Source: XYB2-FULL-45-11 sp964355525 (GTDB taxonomy: Bacteria; Patescibacteriota; Patescibacteriia; UBA9934; GWF2-40-263). From it: a DNA stretch of 27,716 nt. Positions 18,788-24,835 of the stretch are shown here, piece by piece. Both the position numbers and the translations under genes were made by a program. The stretch covers positions 1 through 27,716 of the forward strand of contig CAYHDY010000011.1 in assembly GCA_964355525.1 (NCBI GenBank). The letters run 5' to 3'. Within the stretch, counting starts at the first letter, position 1. Each line of letters begins with the position of its first letter. A model generated the notes under the pieces. That model worked only from the letters and a program-made list of their open reading frames with translations. It searched no databases and had not been told where the DNA came from.

Positions 18788-19615
18788 CTAAATGGTTAAA
18801 AAGACCAAAAAAGCTCCGAGGAGAATAATCAAGACAACAGACCAGTTCGCGAGAACGTCCACATTTCTCACCAAGAGATCTCCCCATGTTGTTTTTACTT
18901 TAAAATACTGTGTATTCGAAAAGTCACTGCGTACGCCCGCTTGCTTGTTGTAGGTGAATGCGGATAAGGAATGATTCCCTTCCGAGAGGGCAAATTCTTT
19001 TTGTCCGTGTTCAACGTTCCATTTACCGTTTTTATCGACAGTGCCGGTATACACAGCGGTTTGTTGATCCGTCAAAAATAAAACGATCATGGTGCCGGGT
19101 TCACCCGTTCCATAAAACGCAAAATTCTTCCCGGATGTTTTCTTCACCCCCGTCAATTCCGGTCTTTGCAAACTTTGCACAGCTTTTGCATTTTGAATCC
19201 CTGCTTCTTCAAAAATACTTGTTTGTTCCTGCACGGAAAGCTCGGGAGATCGAAGATCACTTACTTGATAAAGTTTAAGGGGACCAAAAAAAGTTGGAAT
19301 CAATAAAATCAACAAGAGCTTCAGCGCCCAAATGACAGCGATAACAATAGCACCGGTTAACGTCAAAATACGTCGCAGTCTGTAATCAAAATCCACCTTT
19401 GCATATCCGCCCTTCTCTTGAAGAAAAGCAGTTACGTTCTGCGATCCGACGCCGATATAAAGCGGCAACGAAACAAGCGCCAGAATGATTTCTGACACAA
19501 TCAGGGAAATAATGTTCCCAACGACTTGCATACCCTCCTGTCCGACAAGCAATTGCTTCCGTTGATAAATCCGATTCGAGAGTCTCAGAATTAAATTGAG
19601 CCAAGATGATCTCAC
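18788..19615 (-). CDS. Short membrane-anchored Ig-like protein, minimal paralog of the giant protein
   Basis: The 275-residue protein has no named family that I recognise. Seen: an amphipathic N-terminus (SSWLNLILRLSNRIYQRKQ); two hydrophobic segments at about 30-57 (IISLIVSEIILALVSLPLYI) and 86-110 (LTGAIVIAVIWALKLLLILL); a short linker; one Ig-like domain at about 160-245 (FAFYGTGEPGTMIVLFLTD, then GKWNVEHGQ and EGNHSLSAF); and a C-terminal TM helix (VVLIILLGAFLVFLTI). The giant protein has the same order and similar residues at both ends (LPLFIFV, YALKLLIVG, GNWEFDHSQ, EGTHSIYAV). The gene lies 22 nt after a receiver gene and 39 nt before the giant gene. A role as anchor, chaperone or membrane partner of the giant is inference. 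Confidence 0.88.
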   Translation of the reverse strand: MRSSWLNLILRLSNRIYQRKQLLVGQEGMQVVGNIISLIVSEIILALVSLPLYIGVGSQNVTAFLQEKGGYAKVDFDYRLRRILTLTGAIVIAVIWALKLLLILLIPTFFGPLKLYQVSDLRSPELSVQEQTSIFEEAGIQNAKAVQSLQRPELTGVKKTSGKNFAFYGTGEPGTMIVLFLTDQQTAVYTGTVDKNGKWNVEHGQKEFALSEGNHSLSAFTYNKQAGVRSDFSNTQYFKVKTTWGDLLVRNVDVLANWSVVLIILLGAFLVFLTI

Positions 19616-19637
19616 AAATTCTTTTTAGATTTTTTGA

Positions 19638-20018
19638 CTAATCCAAAACTTTTTTCACTTTTTGAACTAAGACAGATAAATCCGTATCCGCTTTCACAAA
19701 ATAATCCAAGGCCCCGAGTTCTTTGACCTTCGTTTTATCTTCATCGGATCCAAGGTTCGAAAGAACGATTACCGGAGTCTCCTGCAAATGAGGAATTGAT
19801 TTCAGTTCCTTCAGATAATCAAATCCGCTTTTTTTAGGCAAAATCAAATCAAGCAACACCAAATCAGGTTTGAGTCTTTCCGTCATTGTTAAAGCGGTTT
19901 CACCGTCCGTTGCCGTTGCAATGGTAAATTCCCCTTCATGGAAACTCAGATATAAGGCTCTCAAGATCACCTCATCATCTTCAACAATCAATATCAGTTT
20001 TTTTGAACTCTTCGCCAT
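19638..20018 (-). CDS. Receiver-only response regulator (second of pair)
   Basis: CheY-like receiver of 126 residues with no output domain. The acidic pocket is VEDD (Asp14, Asp15), the phosphoacceptor is Asp57 in VLLDLILP, the switch Ser is Ser87 in VLSNLG, and the conserved Lys is Lys109 in YFVKAD. It starts 6 nt after the first receiver gene ends, so the two are probably translationally linked. With no DNA-binding domain it must act through protein contact or as a phosphate shuttle. The multi-PAS kinase at the end of the same operon is its likely donor. Confidence 0.95.
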   Translation of the reverse strand: MAKSSKKLILIVEDDEVILRALYLSFHEGEFTIATATDGETALTMTERLKPDLVLLDLILPKKSGFDYLKELKSIPHLQETPVIVLSNLGSDEDKTKVKELGALDYFVKADTDLSVLVQKVKKVLD

Positions 20019-20024
20019 ACCTTT

Positions 20025-20420
20025 TTAAAACAGTTTTTTTACGTAATCAACAATTTGTTTTATCTCTGAATTGGCCTTGATAAAGTATTCGTCCGCCCCC
20101 AAAGACTTTGCGGATTTTACATCTGCCGCAGAACCAAGGTTGGAGATGACCACAACGGGAATCGATGCGGTCTTTGTTTCTGATTTCAATTGTTTCAAAA
20201 CAGCAAAACCGTCCAGCCCCGGCAAAATGAGATCGAGAAGGATGACATCCGGAAGTTGATTCTTCACGGATTCTAAGACGTCGAGTCCGTTTCCTACGCT
20301 TTGGACGTTAAATTTTTCATTCGAAAAGACATCGAACAAGGCTCGGTTTAACAAGGCATCGTCTTCAACAATCAATAAATTTCTCACTTGAGATTTCTTC
20401 GTTGTTTTTTTTTCGAACAT
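20025..20420 (-). CDS. Receiver-only response regulator (first gene of the giant-protein operon)
   Basis: A 131-residue stand-alone receiver: acidic pair Asp20/Asp21 in IVEDD, phosphoacceptor Asp63 in VILLDLILPG, Ser93 in VVISNLG, Tyr112 and Lys115 in EYFIKAN. A short lysine-rich N-terminal extension (FEKKTTKKSQ) precedes the fold. It is paralogous to the next gene but clearly diverged, so the pair is probably not redundant. A TATAAT-type promoter lies just upstream, which makes this the operon's first gene. Confidence 0.95.
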   Translation of the reverse strand: MFEKKTTKKSQVRNLLIVEDDALLNRALFDVFSNEKFNVQSVGNGLDVLESVKNQLPDVILLDLILPGLDGFAVLKQLKSETKTASIPVVVISNLGSAADVKSAKSLGADEYFIKANSEIKQIVDYVKKLF

Positions 20421-20449
20421 AAACGCTTGAATCAGATAATTCTTTCTCT

Positions 20450-20477
20450 ATTATAGAGGATCTCAAAAAAAAACCAA
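20450..20477 (-). promoter_or_regulatory. Promoter of the receiver-giant-kinase operon
   Basis: Minus strand: TTGGTT (20472-20477), 16-nt spacer, TATAAT (20450-20455). The -10 is inside the palindrome CTCTATAATAGAG. The start codon is 30 nt downstream of the -10. Confidence 0.65.
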
Positions 20478-20491
20478 GAGTTTAAGGCTTC

Positions 20492-20803
20492 TCAATGTGG
20501 ATGAAAGAGACCATAGCCTTGATATCCGTCCTCAAGTGCCTTCACATGTGTGTACCCGTAAGATTCAAGAAAGGTCTCCGCTATCTGCGAACGTTCCCCG
20601 CTTAAACAATATACAACAATGAACGCATTCTTATCCGGAGCGAGTTTTGAAATCCTAAAAGGAAGGAGCCAATGCGGCAGAGAAATAGATCCGGGAATAT
20701 TTCCGTTCTTCCATTCTTCTTCACTGCGAACATCGAGTAAGACAAACGGTTGATGCGACAATGTGAGCACATCAAATTCACCCGAGGTAATTATTCCTCT
20801 CAT
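20492..20803 (-). CDS. Single-domain rhodanese-like sulfurtransferase
   Basis: A 103-residue protein. LLDVRSEEEW (about 22-31) and GNIPGSISLP (34-43) are the rhodanese CH2A-type strands. The active-site loop is YCLSGERS with catalytic Cys66, and the C-terminal ALEDGYQGY fits the family. It likely carries persulfide sulfur in the cytoplasm; the acceptor is unknown. It has its own promoter and lies 71 nt upstream of the receiver operon on the same strand. A separate promoter lies between them, so co-transcription would be only partial. Confidence 0.93.
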   Translation of the reverse strand: MRGIITSGEFDVLTLSHQPFVLLDVRSEEEWKNGNIPGSISLPHWLLPFRISKLAPDKNAFIVVYCLSGERSQIAETFLESYGYTHVKALEDGYQGYGLFHPH

Positions 20804-20835
20804 ATTTTATTTTTTTCTCTCTCTTCTTATTTTTC

Positions 20836-20863
20836 ATTATACTCTTATGGTTCGAATGTACAA
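20836..20863 (-). promoter_or_regulatory. Promoter of the rhodanese gene
   Basis: Minus strand: TTGTAC (20858-20863), 16-nt spacer, consensus TATAAT (20836-20841), 32 nt before the start codon. Confidence 0.7.
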
Positions 20864-20880
20864 TCAAAGAATGGTTCGAA
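20847..20880. repeat. Direct repeat ATGGTTCGAA, possible operator
   Basis: ATGGTTCGAA occurs at 20847-20856 and 20871-20880, 24 bp start to start. One copy is in the spacer of the rhodanese promoter and the other is upstream of its -35. The position suits a regulator site, but no regulator is identified. Confidence 0.4.
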
Positions 20881-20895
20881 ATAAACCCGTAAAGG

Positions 20896-20924
20896 TTGAC
20901 AGAATCATGCCCACATGACACACT
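20896..20924 (+). promoter_or_regulatory. Possible promoter of the 39-aa acidic ORF
   Basis: A consensus TTGACA (20896-20901), 17-nt spacer and a weak CACACT -10 (20919-20924). The geometry resembles the rpmG promoter in this window (TTGACA, 17 nt, TACACT). Confidence 0.4.
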
Positions 20925-20951
20925 TGCGTCCTCATTCATGTTCCGCATCCT

Positions 20952-21071
20952 ATGGAAACAGAAACAACCGAGGACGAGACCAAAACTCCAGCCGTAGAAG
21001 CAGAAGCAGCTGAAGCGACAGAAGAAGATGCAGCTGATCCAGCTCCTGAAGCTGAAGCAGACGCAGCGTAA
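20952..21071 (+). CDS. Small acidic Ala/Glu-rich peptide, 39 aa, unknown
   Basis: ATG at 20952 to TAA at 21071 encodes METETTEDETKTPAVEAEAA followed by EATEEDAADPAPEAEADAA. It has no basic residue except one Lys and is predicted disordered. I do not recognise a family; the composition recalls acidic tails of ribosomal proteins. Support: a strong hairpin terminator starts 9 nt after the stop, a TTGACA-type -35 lies about 50 nt upstream, and codons stay open without internal stops. Against: no Shine-Dalgarno, and the terminator is symmetric, so it could serve only the gene on the other strand. An ATG at 20938 in another frame gives a 19-residue ORF and is less likely. Confidence 0.5.
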   Translation: METETTEDETKTPAVEAEAAEATEEDAADPAPEAEADAA

Positions 21072-21080
21072 ATCTGACAA

Positions 21081-21115
21081 AAATAAGACACCAGAAATCT
21101 GGTGTCTTATTTTTT
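21081..21115. terminator. Bidirectional terminator
   Basis: AAATAAGACACCAGA pairs with TCTGGTGTCTTATTT over a tiny AA loop, with a T run on both strands. It serves the minus-strand surface protein gene ending at 21136 and probably the small plus-strand ORF ending at 21071. Confidence 0.88.
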
Positions 21116-21135
21116 ATCCTTCAAAATATTCTTTC

Positions 21136-23604
21136 TTATCGCAAGACGTATCCAAGAGCTCTCACAACAGCCCAATCAAAAGGAGTACGTGGGATGCGGA
21201 TAAAAATACGTTCATACGTTTCGATCCCCTGTCGTTCTTTCACCAAGTTGCGCGGGAAACGAATGCGATACATGAGTGTATTCCACGCCAAATCTTCTGA
21301 CGCATCCTTAAAATCTGGTGCATGTCCAACCATCTGTCTGAAATGTGCAAGTGCATTCGAAACTTGTGATTGTTCGATCGCTAAATTTCGTTTCACGGGT
21401 TTTTGTCCGATGGTCATACGTTGAACGTCATCCCAAACAACATCCGCGCGACCAACCGTTTCAAAGTAATCACGAATCAAGGCGCGTCGTTCACCTGCGC
21501 CAAGTTTGATTGTTTCTACGGACGCACCGTACGTAATAAAGTTCGAAATCACTCTCGCTTGTTCAGCTGTTATAGCGATCCCAAATGCATTTGCATCCGA
21601 TTGAACCGCAGATTTATACATTTCAAAATTCACAGGATCACTTATCAATCCAAAATCTGATAAGAGTTTCTGATATTGAGCCGGATCATGAATAATGACA
21701 GCTGGTGCTGCAACAACTGTTGCAGGTTTTGGTGGAAGAACAATTGTCGTTCCGCCACTTAATATGTTTATTGTGTAAGCAAACGTTGCAAGAGCAGATG
21801 TGATTCCGGAAGCATTACATCCCCTTGCTTTGATTGTTTTTGTTGAAGTAACACTAATCGCTCCGGTGTACACGGTTCCGACGGCACACGTCGGTGTTGT
21901 CCCGTCTAATGTATAACGAATACTGGTTGCCCCCGAGGAGGAAAGCGTTACATTTTGTGTACTTGCATATGTCCCCGCAACAGGACTTGCGATCGGAAGA
22001 GCTGGAGATGTTGCAGAAGAGCCACTGCTACTTTGAACCGTGATCGTATAAAGAAACGTCGCAAGCGTGGAAGCAACACCGGATACATTACAACCTTTTG
22101 CTCTGATTGTTTTTGTCGAGGAGACAGGAATTGCTCCGACGTAAACCGTACCGAGCGAACACGTTGGCATTGTGCCATCTAATGTATAACGAATACTCGT
22201 GGCCCCCGACGAAGAGAGCGTAATATTTTGTGTGCTTGTATAAGAACCAGCAACAGGACTTGCTGTTGGCAAAGATGGAGGCAGCGAGGAAGAACTACCA
22301 CCGCTCGAGCCACCACCTGGTGTCGTTATCGTATAAACAAGCGTCGCAAGGGTAGACATATTTCCGGCTGCATCACACCCTTTTGCTTTGATTGTTTTTG
22401 TCGATGAAACGGAAATTGCTCCCGAATAAACAGTTCCCACGGAACATGTCGGAGTCGTACCGTCTATGGTGAAAAGAATAATAGAAGCTCCGGTCGAAGA
22501 CAAAGTGACGTTTTGTGTGCCCGAGTAAGTGCCGGCAATCGGACTCGCTGTCGGCAGTGCCGGAGCGGTAAAATCTGTTTGCACAGAAGATTCGTCGATG
22601 ATGCTTGTTTTCGTTACTGTCTCTGAATTATTTCCAGCACCGTCCGTCACGAACATCGTGAAATCTAATCCCGCCCCTTCTGTTTCTGTTCCGTCTAATA
22701 CGCGTGTTAACGTAGCAACATCTCCAACAACCTCCGCTGTTGTAAATGCTTTTCCACCAATTGTTCCTGAAACTCTTGTATTAAGATCAACAAGCGCTGT
22801 TACGGAAACCGTGTCTCCTATTTTTGCGAGATTGGAAATACTGTTGCTTGAAGTGATGTGTGTGCGCGCAGGTGCGGACGGATCAATGAAATCAGCAACA
22901 ATACCTGTATTCGCGATGGGGGTCATTGGATTCCCTGCAGCATCCATTAATGTATAAATAAGAGAATAAACAGCACCATCAACCAACGAATTTCCAAAAG
23001 CTGCCTCGAGTGTTGATACAGAGAATGTATGTTGTCCGTTTGTTATGTCATCTCGAATCAGATTAAACACATGTACGGAAGAATCAGAAGACCCTCCCGT
23101 TCTTTCAAGAGTTATGGTTCCAAAATCCGCATTACCGCTAATCGAATAAACAAAATTATATGCAAGACCAACGACGGTGCCGTTTGTTGGTGCAATAGAA
23201 ATAAGAACAGGTGCGACCGTGTCTTTTATTATTCCAGCCTCACTGTCCGTATACGTATCACGATTAAAATCATCTCGAACAGAAAGAGTAAAGACACCTT
23301 GCGCATGCGCTGTAAATCCAGGGATATCTGTGAGTGTCGTCACACCCGTCGTACAATTAACGGATGTCACAAAATTATCAATTGAACATTCCGCCTCAAG
23401 CGGCGTAATATCACTATCACTCGTAAATGTAATCAAGGCACTTCCCTTATTTGAAGAAGCAGCGAGTGGGGATGTAATACTTGGACCAAAATAAACAGGT
23501 GTTGCGAAGACTTGTTGCGTGAAAAAAAACACACTAGCTAAAATAATCGTCCCAGCCAAAACGATGGTAGATCTCTTTTTTAGACACAACAACTTAGGAA
23601 ACAT
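21136..23604 (-). CDS. Secreted surface protein with three chitobiase-C-terminal-like repeats
   Basis: An 822-residue protein. The N-terminus is a signal peptide (KKRST, a hydrophobic core, and a likely cut after QQVFA near residue 34). Then come Ig-like segments (about 35-345) and three about 80-aa repeats with the consensus LPTASPVAGTY, STQNVTLSSSGATSIRYT, DGTTPTC, STKTIKAKGC and LATFAYTI, matching the CHB_HEX_C type of Ig-like module. Each repeat has two Cys that could pair. Gly/Ser linkers separate them. A C-terminal helical domain of about 190 aa (DPAQYQKLLSDFGLISDPVN to the end) has no TM helix or LPXTG. Function is unknown; carbohydrate or surface binding is inference. A TATAAT lies 32 nt upstream of the ATG. 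It is monocistronic, with a terminator right after the stop. Confidence 0.9.
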   Translation of the reverse strand: MFPKLLCLKKRSTIVLAGTIILASVFFFTQQVFATPVYFGPSITSPLAASSNKGSALITFTSDSDITPLEAECSIDNFVTSVNCTTGVTTLTDIPGFTAHAQGVFTLSVRDDFNRDTYTDSEAGIIKDTVAPVLISIAPTNGTVVGLAYNFVYSISGNADFGTITLERTGGSSDSSVHVFNLIRDDITNGQHTFSVSTLEAAFGNSLVDGAVYSLIYTLMDAAGNPMTPIANTGIVADFIDPSAPARTHITSSNSISNLAKIGDTVSVTALVDLNTRVSGTIGGKAFTTAEVVGDVATLTRVLDGTETEGAGLDFTMFVTDGAGNNSETVTKTSIIDESSVQTDFTAPALPTASPIAGTYSGTQNVTLSSTGASIILFTIDGTTPTCSVGTVYSGAISVSSTKTIKAKGCDAAGNMSTLATLVYTITTPGGGSSGGSSSSLPPSLPTASPVAGSYTSTQNITLSSSGATSIRYTLDGTMPTCSLGTVYVGAIPVSSTKTIRAKGCNVSGVASTLATFLYTITVQSSSGSSATSPALPIASPVAGTYASTQNVTLSSSGATSIRYTLDGTTPTCAVGTVYTGAISVTSTKTIKARGCNASGITSALATFAYTINILSGGTTIVLPPKPATVVAAPAVIIHDPAQYQKLLSDFGLISDPVNFEMYKSAVQSDANAFGIAITAEQARVISNFITYGASVETIKLGAGERRALIRDYFETVGRADVVWDDVQRMTIGQKPVKRNLAIEQSQVSNALAHFRQMVGHAPDFKDASEDLAWNTLMYRIRFPRNLVKERQGIETYERIFIRIPRTPFDWAVVRALGYVLR
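21765..22560 (-). repeat. Three tandem CHB_HEX-like repeats within the surface protein gene
   Basis: Units of about 240-270 nt (about 22560-22330, 22280-22040 and 22000-21765). The second and third are closest (both SSSGATSIRYTLDGT). Linkers are GGGSSGGSSSS and SSSGSSATS. Confidence 0.85.
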
Positions 23605-23636
23605 ATTTTAAACAAAATGAATTTATAATTTGTTTT

Positions 23637-23642
23637 ATTATA
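23637..23642 (-). promoter_or_regulatory. -10 box of the 822-aa surface protein gene
   Basis: TATAAT on the minus strand, 32 nt before the ATG. No good -35 was seen. Confidence 0.5.
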
Positions 23643-23691
23643 CTACTTTTTATGATCTATAACGAGATCTTCCATTTTTTCTCTCATCCTG

Positions 23692-23697
23692 TATAAT
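23692..23697 (+). promoter_or_regulatory. -10 box of tRNA-Trp
   Basis: TATAAT ending 14 nt before the mature tRNA 5' end, which leaves a leader of only about 8 nt. The -35 is weak. Confidence 0.6.
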
Positions 23698-23711
23698 CCC
23701 GTCACTACCAT

Positions 23712-23785
23712 AGGGGCGTCGTTCAATGGTAGGACGAAGGTTTCCAAAACCTTTGACGTGGGTTCGATTCCCTCCGCCCCTGCCA
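23712..23785 (+). tRNA. tRNA-Trp(CCA)
   Basis: 74 nt with CCA encoded. Acceptor AGGGGCG/CGCCCCT pairs fully. The D stem is GTTC/GGAC. The anticodon arm AAGGT-TTCCAAA-ACCTT reads anticodon CCA, tryptophan. The T arm GTGGG-TTCGATT-CCCTC has one T-T mismatch. Discriminator G73 fits bacterial tRNA-Trp. Position 9 is C rather than the usual A. The 3' end overlaps a perfect palindrome. Confidence 0.95.
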
Positions 23786-23807
23786 CGTCGGTCGCGACCG
23801 ACGTGGC
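23782..23807. repeat. 26-bp perfect palindrome overlapping the tRNA-Trp 3' CCA
   Basis: The arm GCCACGTCGGTCG (23782-23794) is followed directly by its exact inverse (23795-23807). The first four bases are the discriminator G and CCA of tRNA-Trp. A quasi-palindrome, TGGCCTGCCA, follows at about 23804-23813; the same decamer is the core of the repeats near tRNA-Tyr. There is no T run, so it is not a standard terminator. Confidence 0.9.
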
Positions 23808-23858
23808 CTGCCACTCAGCTGTAGTGTGTCAGGTCACGTTTCGTGCCAACATGTTAGT

Positions 23859-23889
23859 AAAAGAACACCGAGAGGTGTTCTTTTGTTTT
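23859..23889 (+). terminator. Rho-independent terminator after tRNA-Trp
   Basis: AAAAGAACACC, GAGA loop, GGTGTTCTTTT, then GTTTT. It lies 73 nt after the tRNA end, so the primary transcript includes the palindrome and the stretch between them. The 23808-23858 stretch holds no ORF. Confidence 0.85.
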
Positions 23890-23918
23890 ACCAAGCTTTT
23901 CTTTATACTAAATTTGTT

Positions 23919-24176
23919 ATGTGGTACTTCTATGTTCTTCAAAGTCAGGTTGATATCAATTATTTCTACAAAGGTTCAACTGGCGATCTGCGAAAACGTT
24001 TTGCACAACACAATAATGGAGAAGTTGATTCGACCAGACCTCGACGGCCTTGGAAGTTAGTTTATTATGAAGCGTATATTACGGAGAAGACAGCTCGCGA
24101 TCGTGAATCTCATGTGAAACGAAGTGGATCAATTTCTATTCCGTTGCTACGAAGAATAAAGGAAAGTTTGAAATAA
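23919..24176 (+). CDS. GIY-YIG single-domain protein (UPF0213-like), downstream of tRNA-Trp
   Basis: An 85-residue putative nuclease of the small GIY-YIG group. Seen: WYFYVLQS and FYKGST as the GIY and YIG strands, the conserved Arg in DLRKRFAQHN, and a likely catalytic Glu in RDRESHVKRSG. The frame extends upstream to 23826, but that part crosses the terminator and is not family-like, so the start is the ATG at 23919 (MWYFYVL). A TATACT box lies 9 nt before this ATG, compatible with a near-leaderless transcript. Cellular function is unknown for this family. Like the second GIY-YIG gene here, it lies directly downstream of a tRNA with a 3' palindrome and on the same strand. Confidence 0.9.
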   Translation: MWYFYVLQSQVDINYFYKGSTGDLRKRFAQHNNGEVDSTRPRRPWKLVYYEAYITEKTARDRESHVKRSGSISIPLLRRIKESLK

Positions 24177-24187
24177 ATAATAGGGAT

Positions 24188-24775
24188 ATGAACATTTGTA
24201 TTTTTGGAGACAGTATTACCTGGGGAGCGTCGGATGAACAAGAAGGTGGTTGGGTTGAACGTTTAAAAACACATTTCATGACATTGGAAGATGAGAACGT
24301 GCGTATCTACAATCTTGGAATCCCAAATGATGATACAGAAAAACTTTTGAATCGATTTGATATTGAGGCAAGCGCCAGAAAACCAGATGCGATCTTTTTT
24401 GCGATCGGGATCAATGATTCACAATATCTTCGTACACCAGAGCAACCACGTATTCCACTCGAAACATTTCGATTAAATCTCGAAATACTTCTTAAGAAAG
24501 CACAAAAGTTCGCTTCCAAAGTTGTATTCATCGGACTCACGCGCGTTGATGAAGCACAAACGATGCCTGTCTCATGGGATGAGTCATTGTTTTATGCGAA
24601 TGAACAGATCGAAAAATACGATATAGAAATAAAAATTTTTTGTGAACAAAATGATCTGTTATTTATTTCGACTGCTCAGATCATCAACCATTCAAATTTA
24701 GATGATGGTTTGCATCCAAATGCAAACGGACATGAAAAGATTCTTAAAAAAGTTCTTCAAGTTTATCCATTCTAG
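24188..24775 (+). CDS. SGNH/GDSL-type hydrolase
   Basis: A 195-residue esterase/lipase-like protein. Block I is FGDSITWG with nucleophile Ser9. The oxyanion Gly is in YNLGIPND. Block III is AIGINDS with the Asn. Block V is DDGLHPNANGH, carrying the Asp and His of the triad. All catalytic positions are present, so it should be active. There is no signal peptide, hence a cytosolic acyl-ester or deacylation role; the substrate is unknown. It starts 11 nt after the GIY-YIG gene and is probably co-transcribed with it. A perfect hairpin terminator follows. Confidence 0.93.
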   Translation: MNICIFGDSITWGASDEQEGGWVERLKTHFMTLEDENVRIYNLGIPNDDTEKLLNRFDIEASARKPDAIFFAIGINDSQYLRTPEQPRIPLETFRLNLEILLKKAQKFASKVVFIGLTRVDEAQTMPVSWDESLFYANEQIEKYDIEIKIFCEQNDLLFISTAQIINHSNLDDGLHPNANGHEKILKKVLQVYPF

Positions 24776-24802
24776 AATTTTGTCATCCAGTCTCACTGCC
24801 AT

Positions 24803-24832
24803 AAAAGCACCATCCGATCGGATGGTGCTTTT
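24803..24832. terminator. Bidirectional terminator, perfect 30-bp palindrome
   Basis: The arm AAAAGCACCATCCGA and its exact inverse, with T runs on both strands. It ends the SGNH gene (+) and the lytic transglycosylase gene (-, stop at 24836). Confidence 0.93.
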
Positions 24833-24835
24833 GTT

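Noticed and set aside
20938..20997. 19-residue ORF starting ATGTTCCGC
   Set aside because: It overlaps the longer 39-aa ORF in another frame, ends early and has no independent support.
23808..23858. Small RNA or peptide between the tRNA-Trp palindrome and its terminator
   Set aside because: Only weak short pairings (CCTG.CACT with AGTG..CAGG) and no ORF; not enough for a separate feature.
23826..23918. N-terminal extension of the first GIY-YIG protein
   Set aside because: It runs through the terminator hairpin and does not resemble the family; the fold starts at MWYFYVL.
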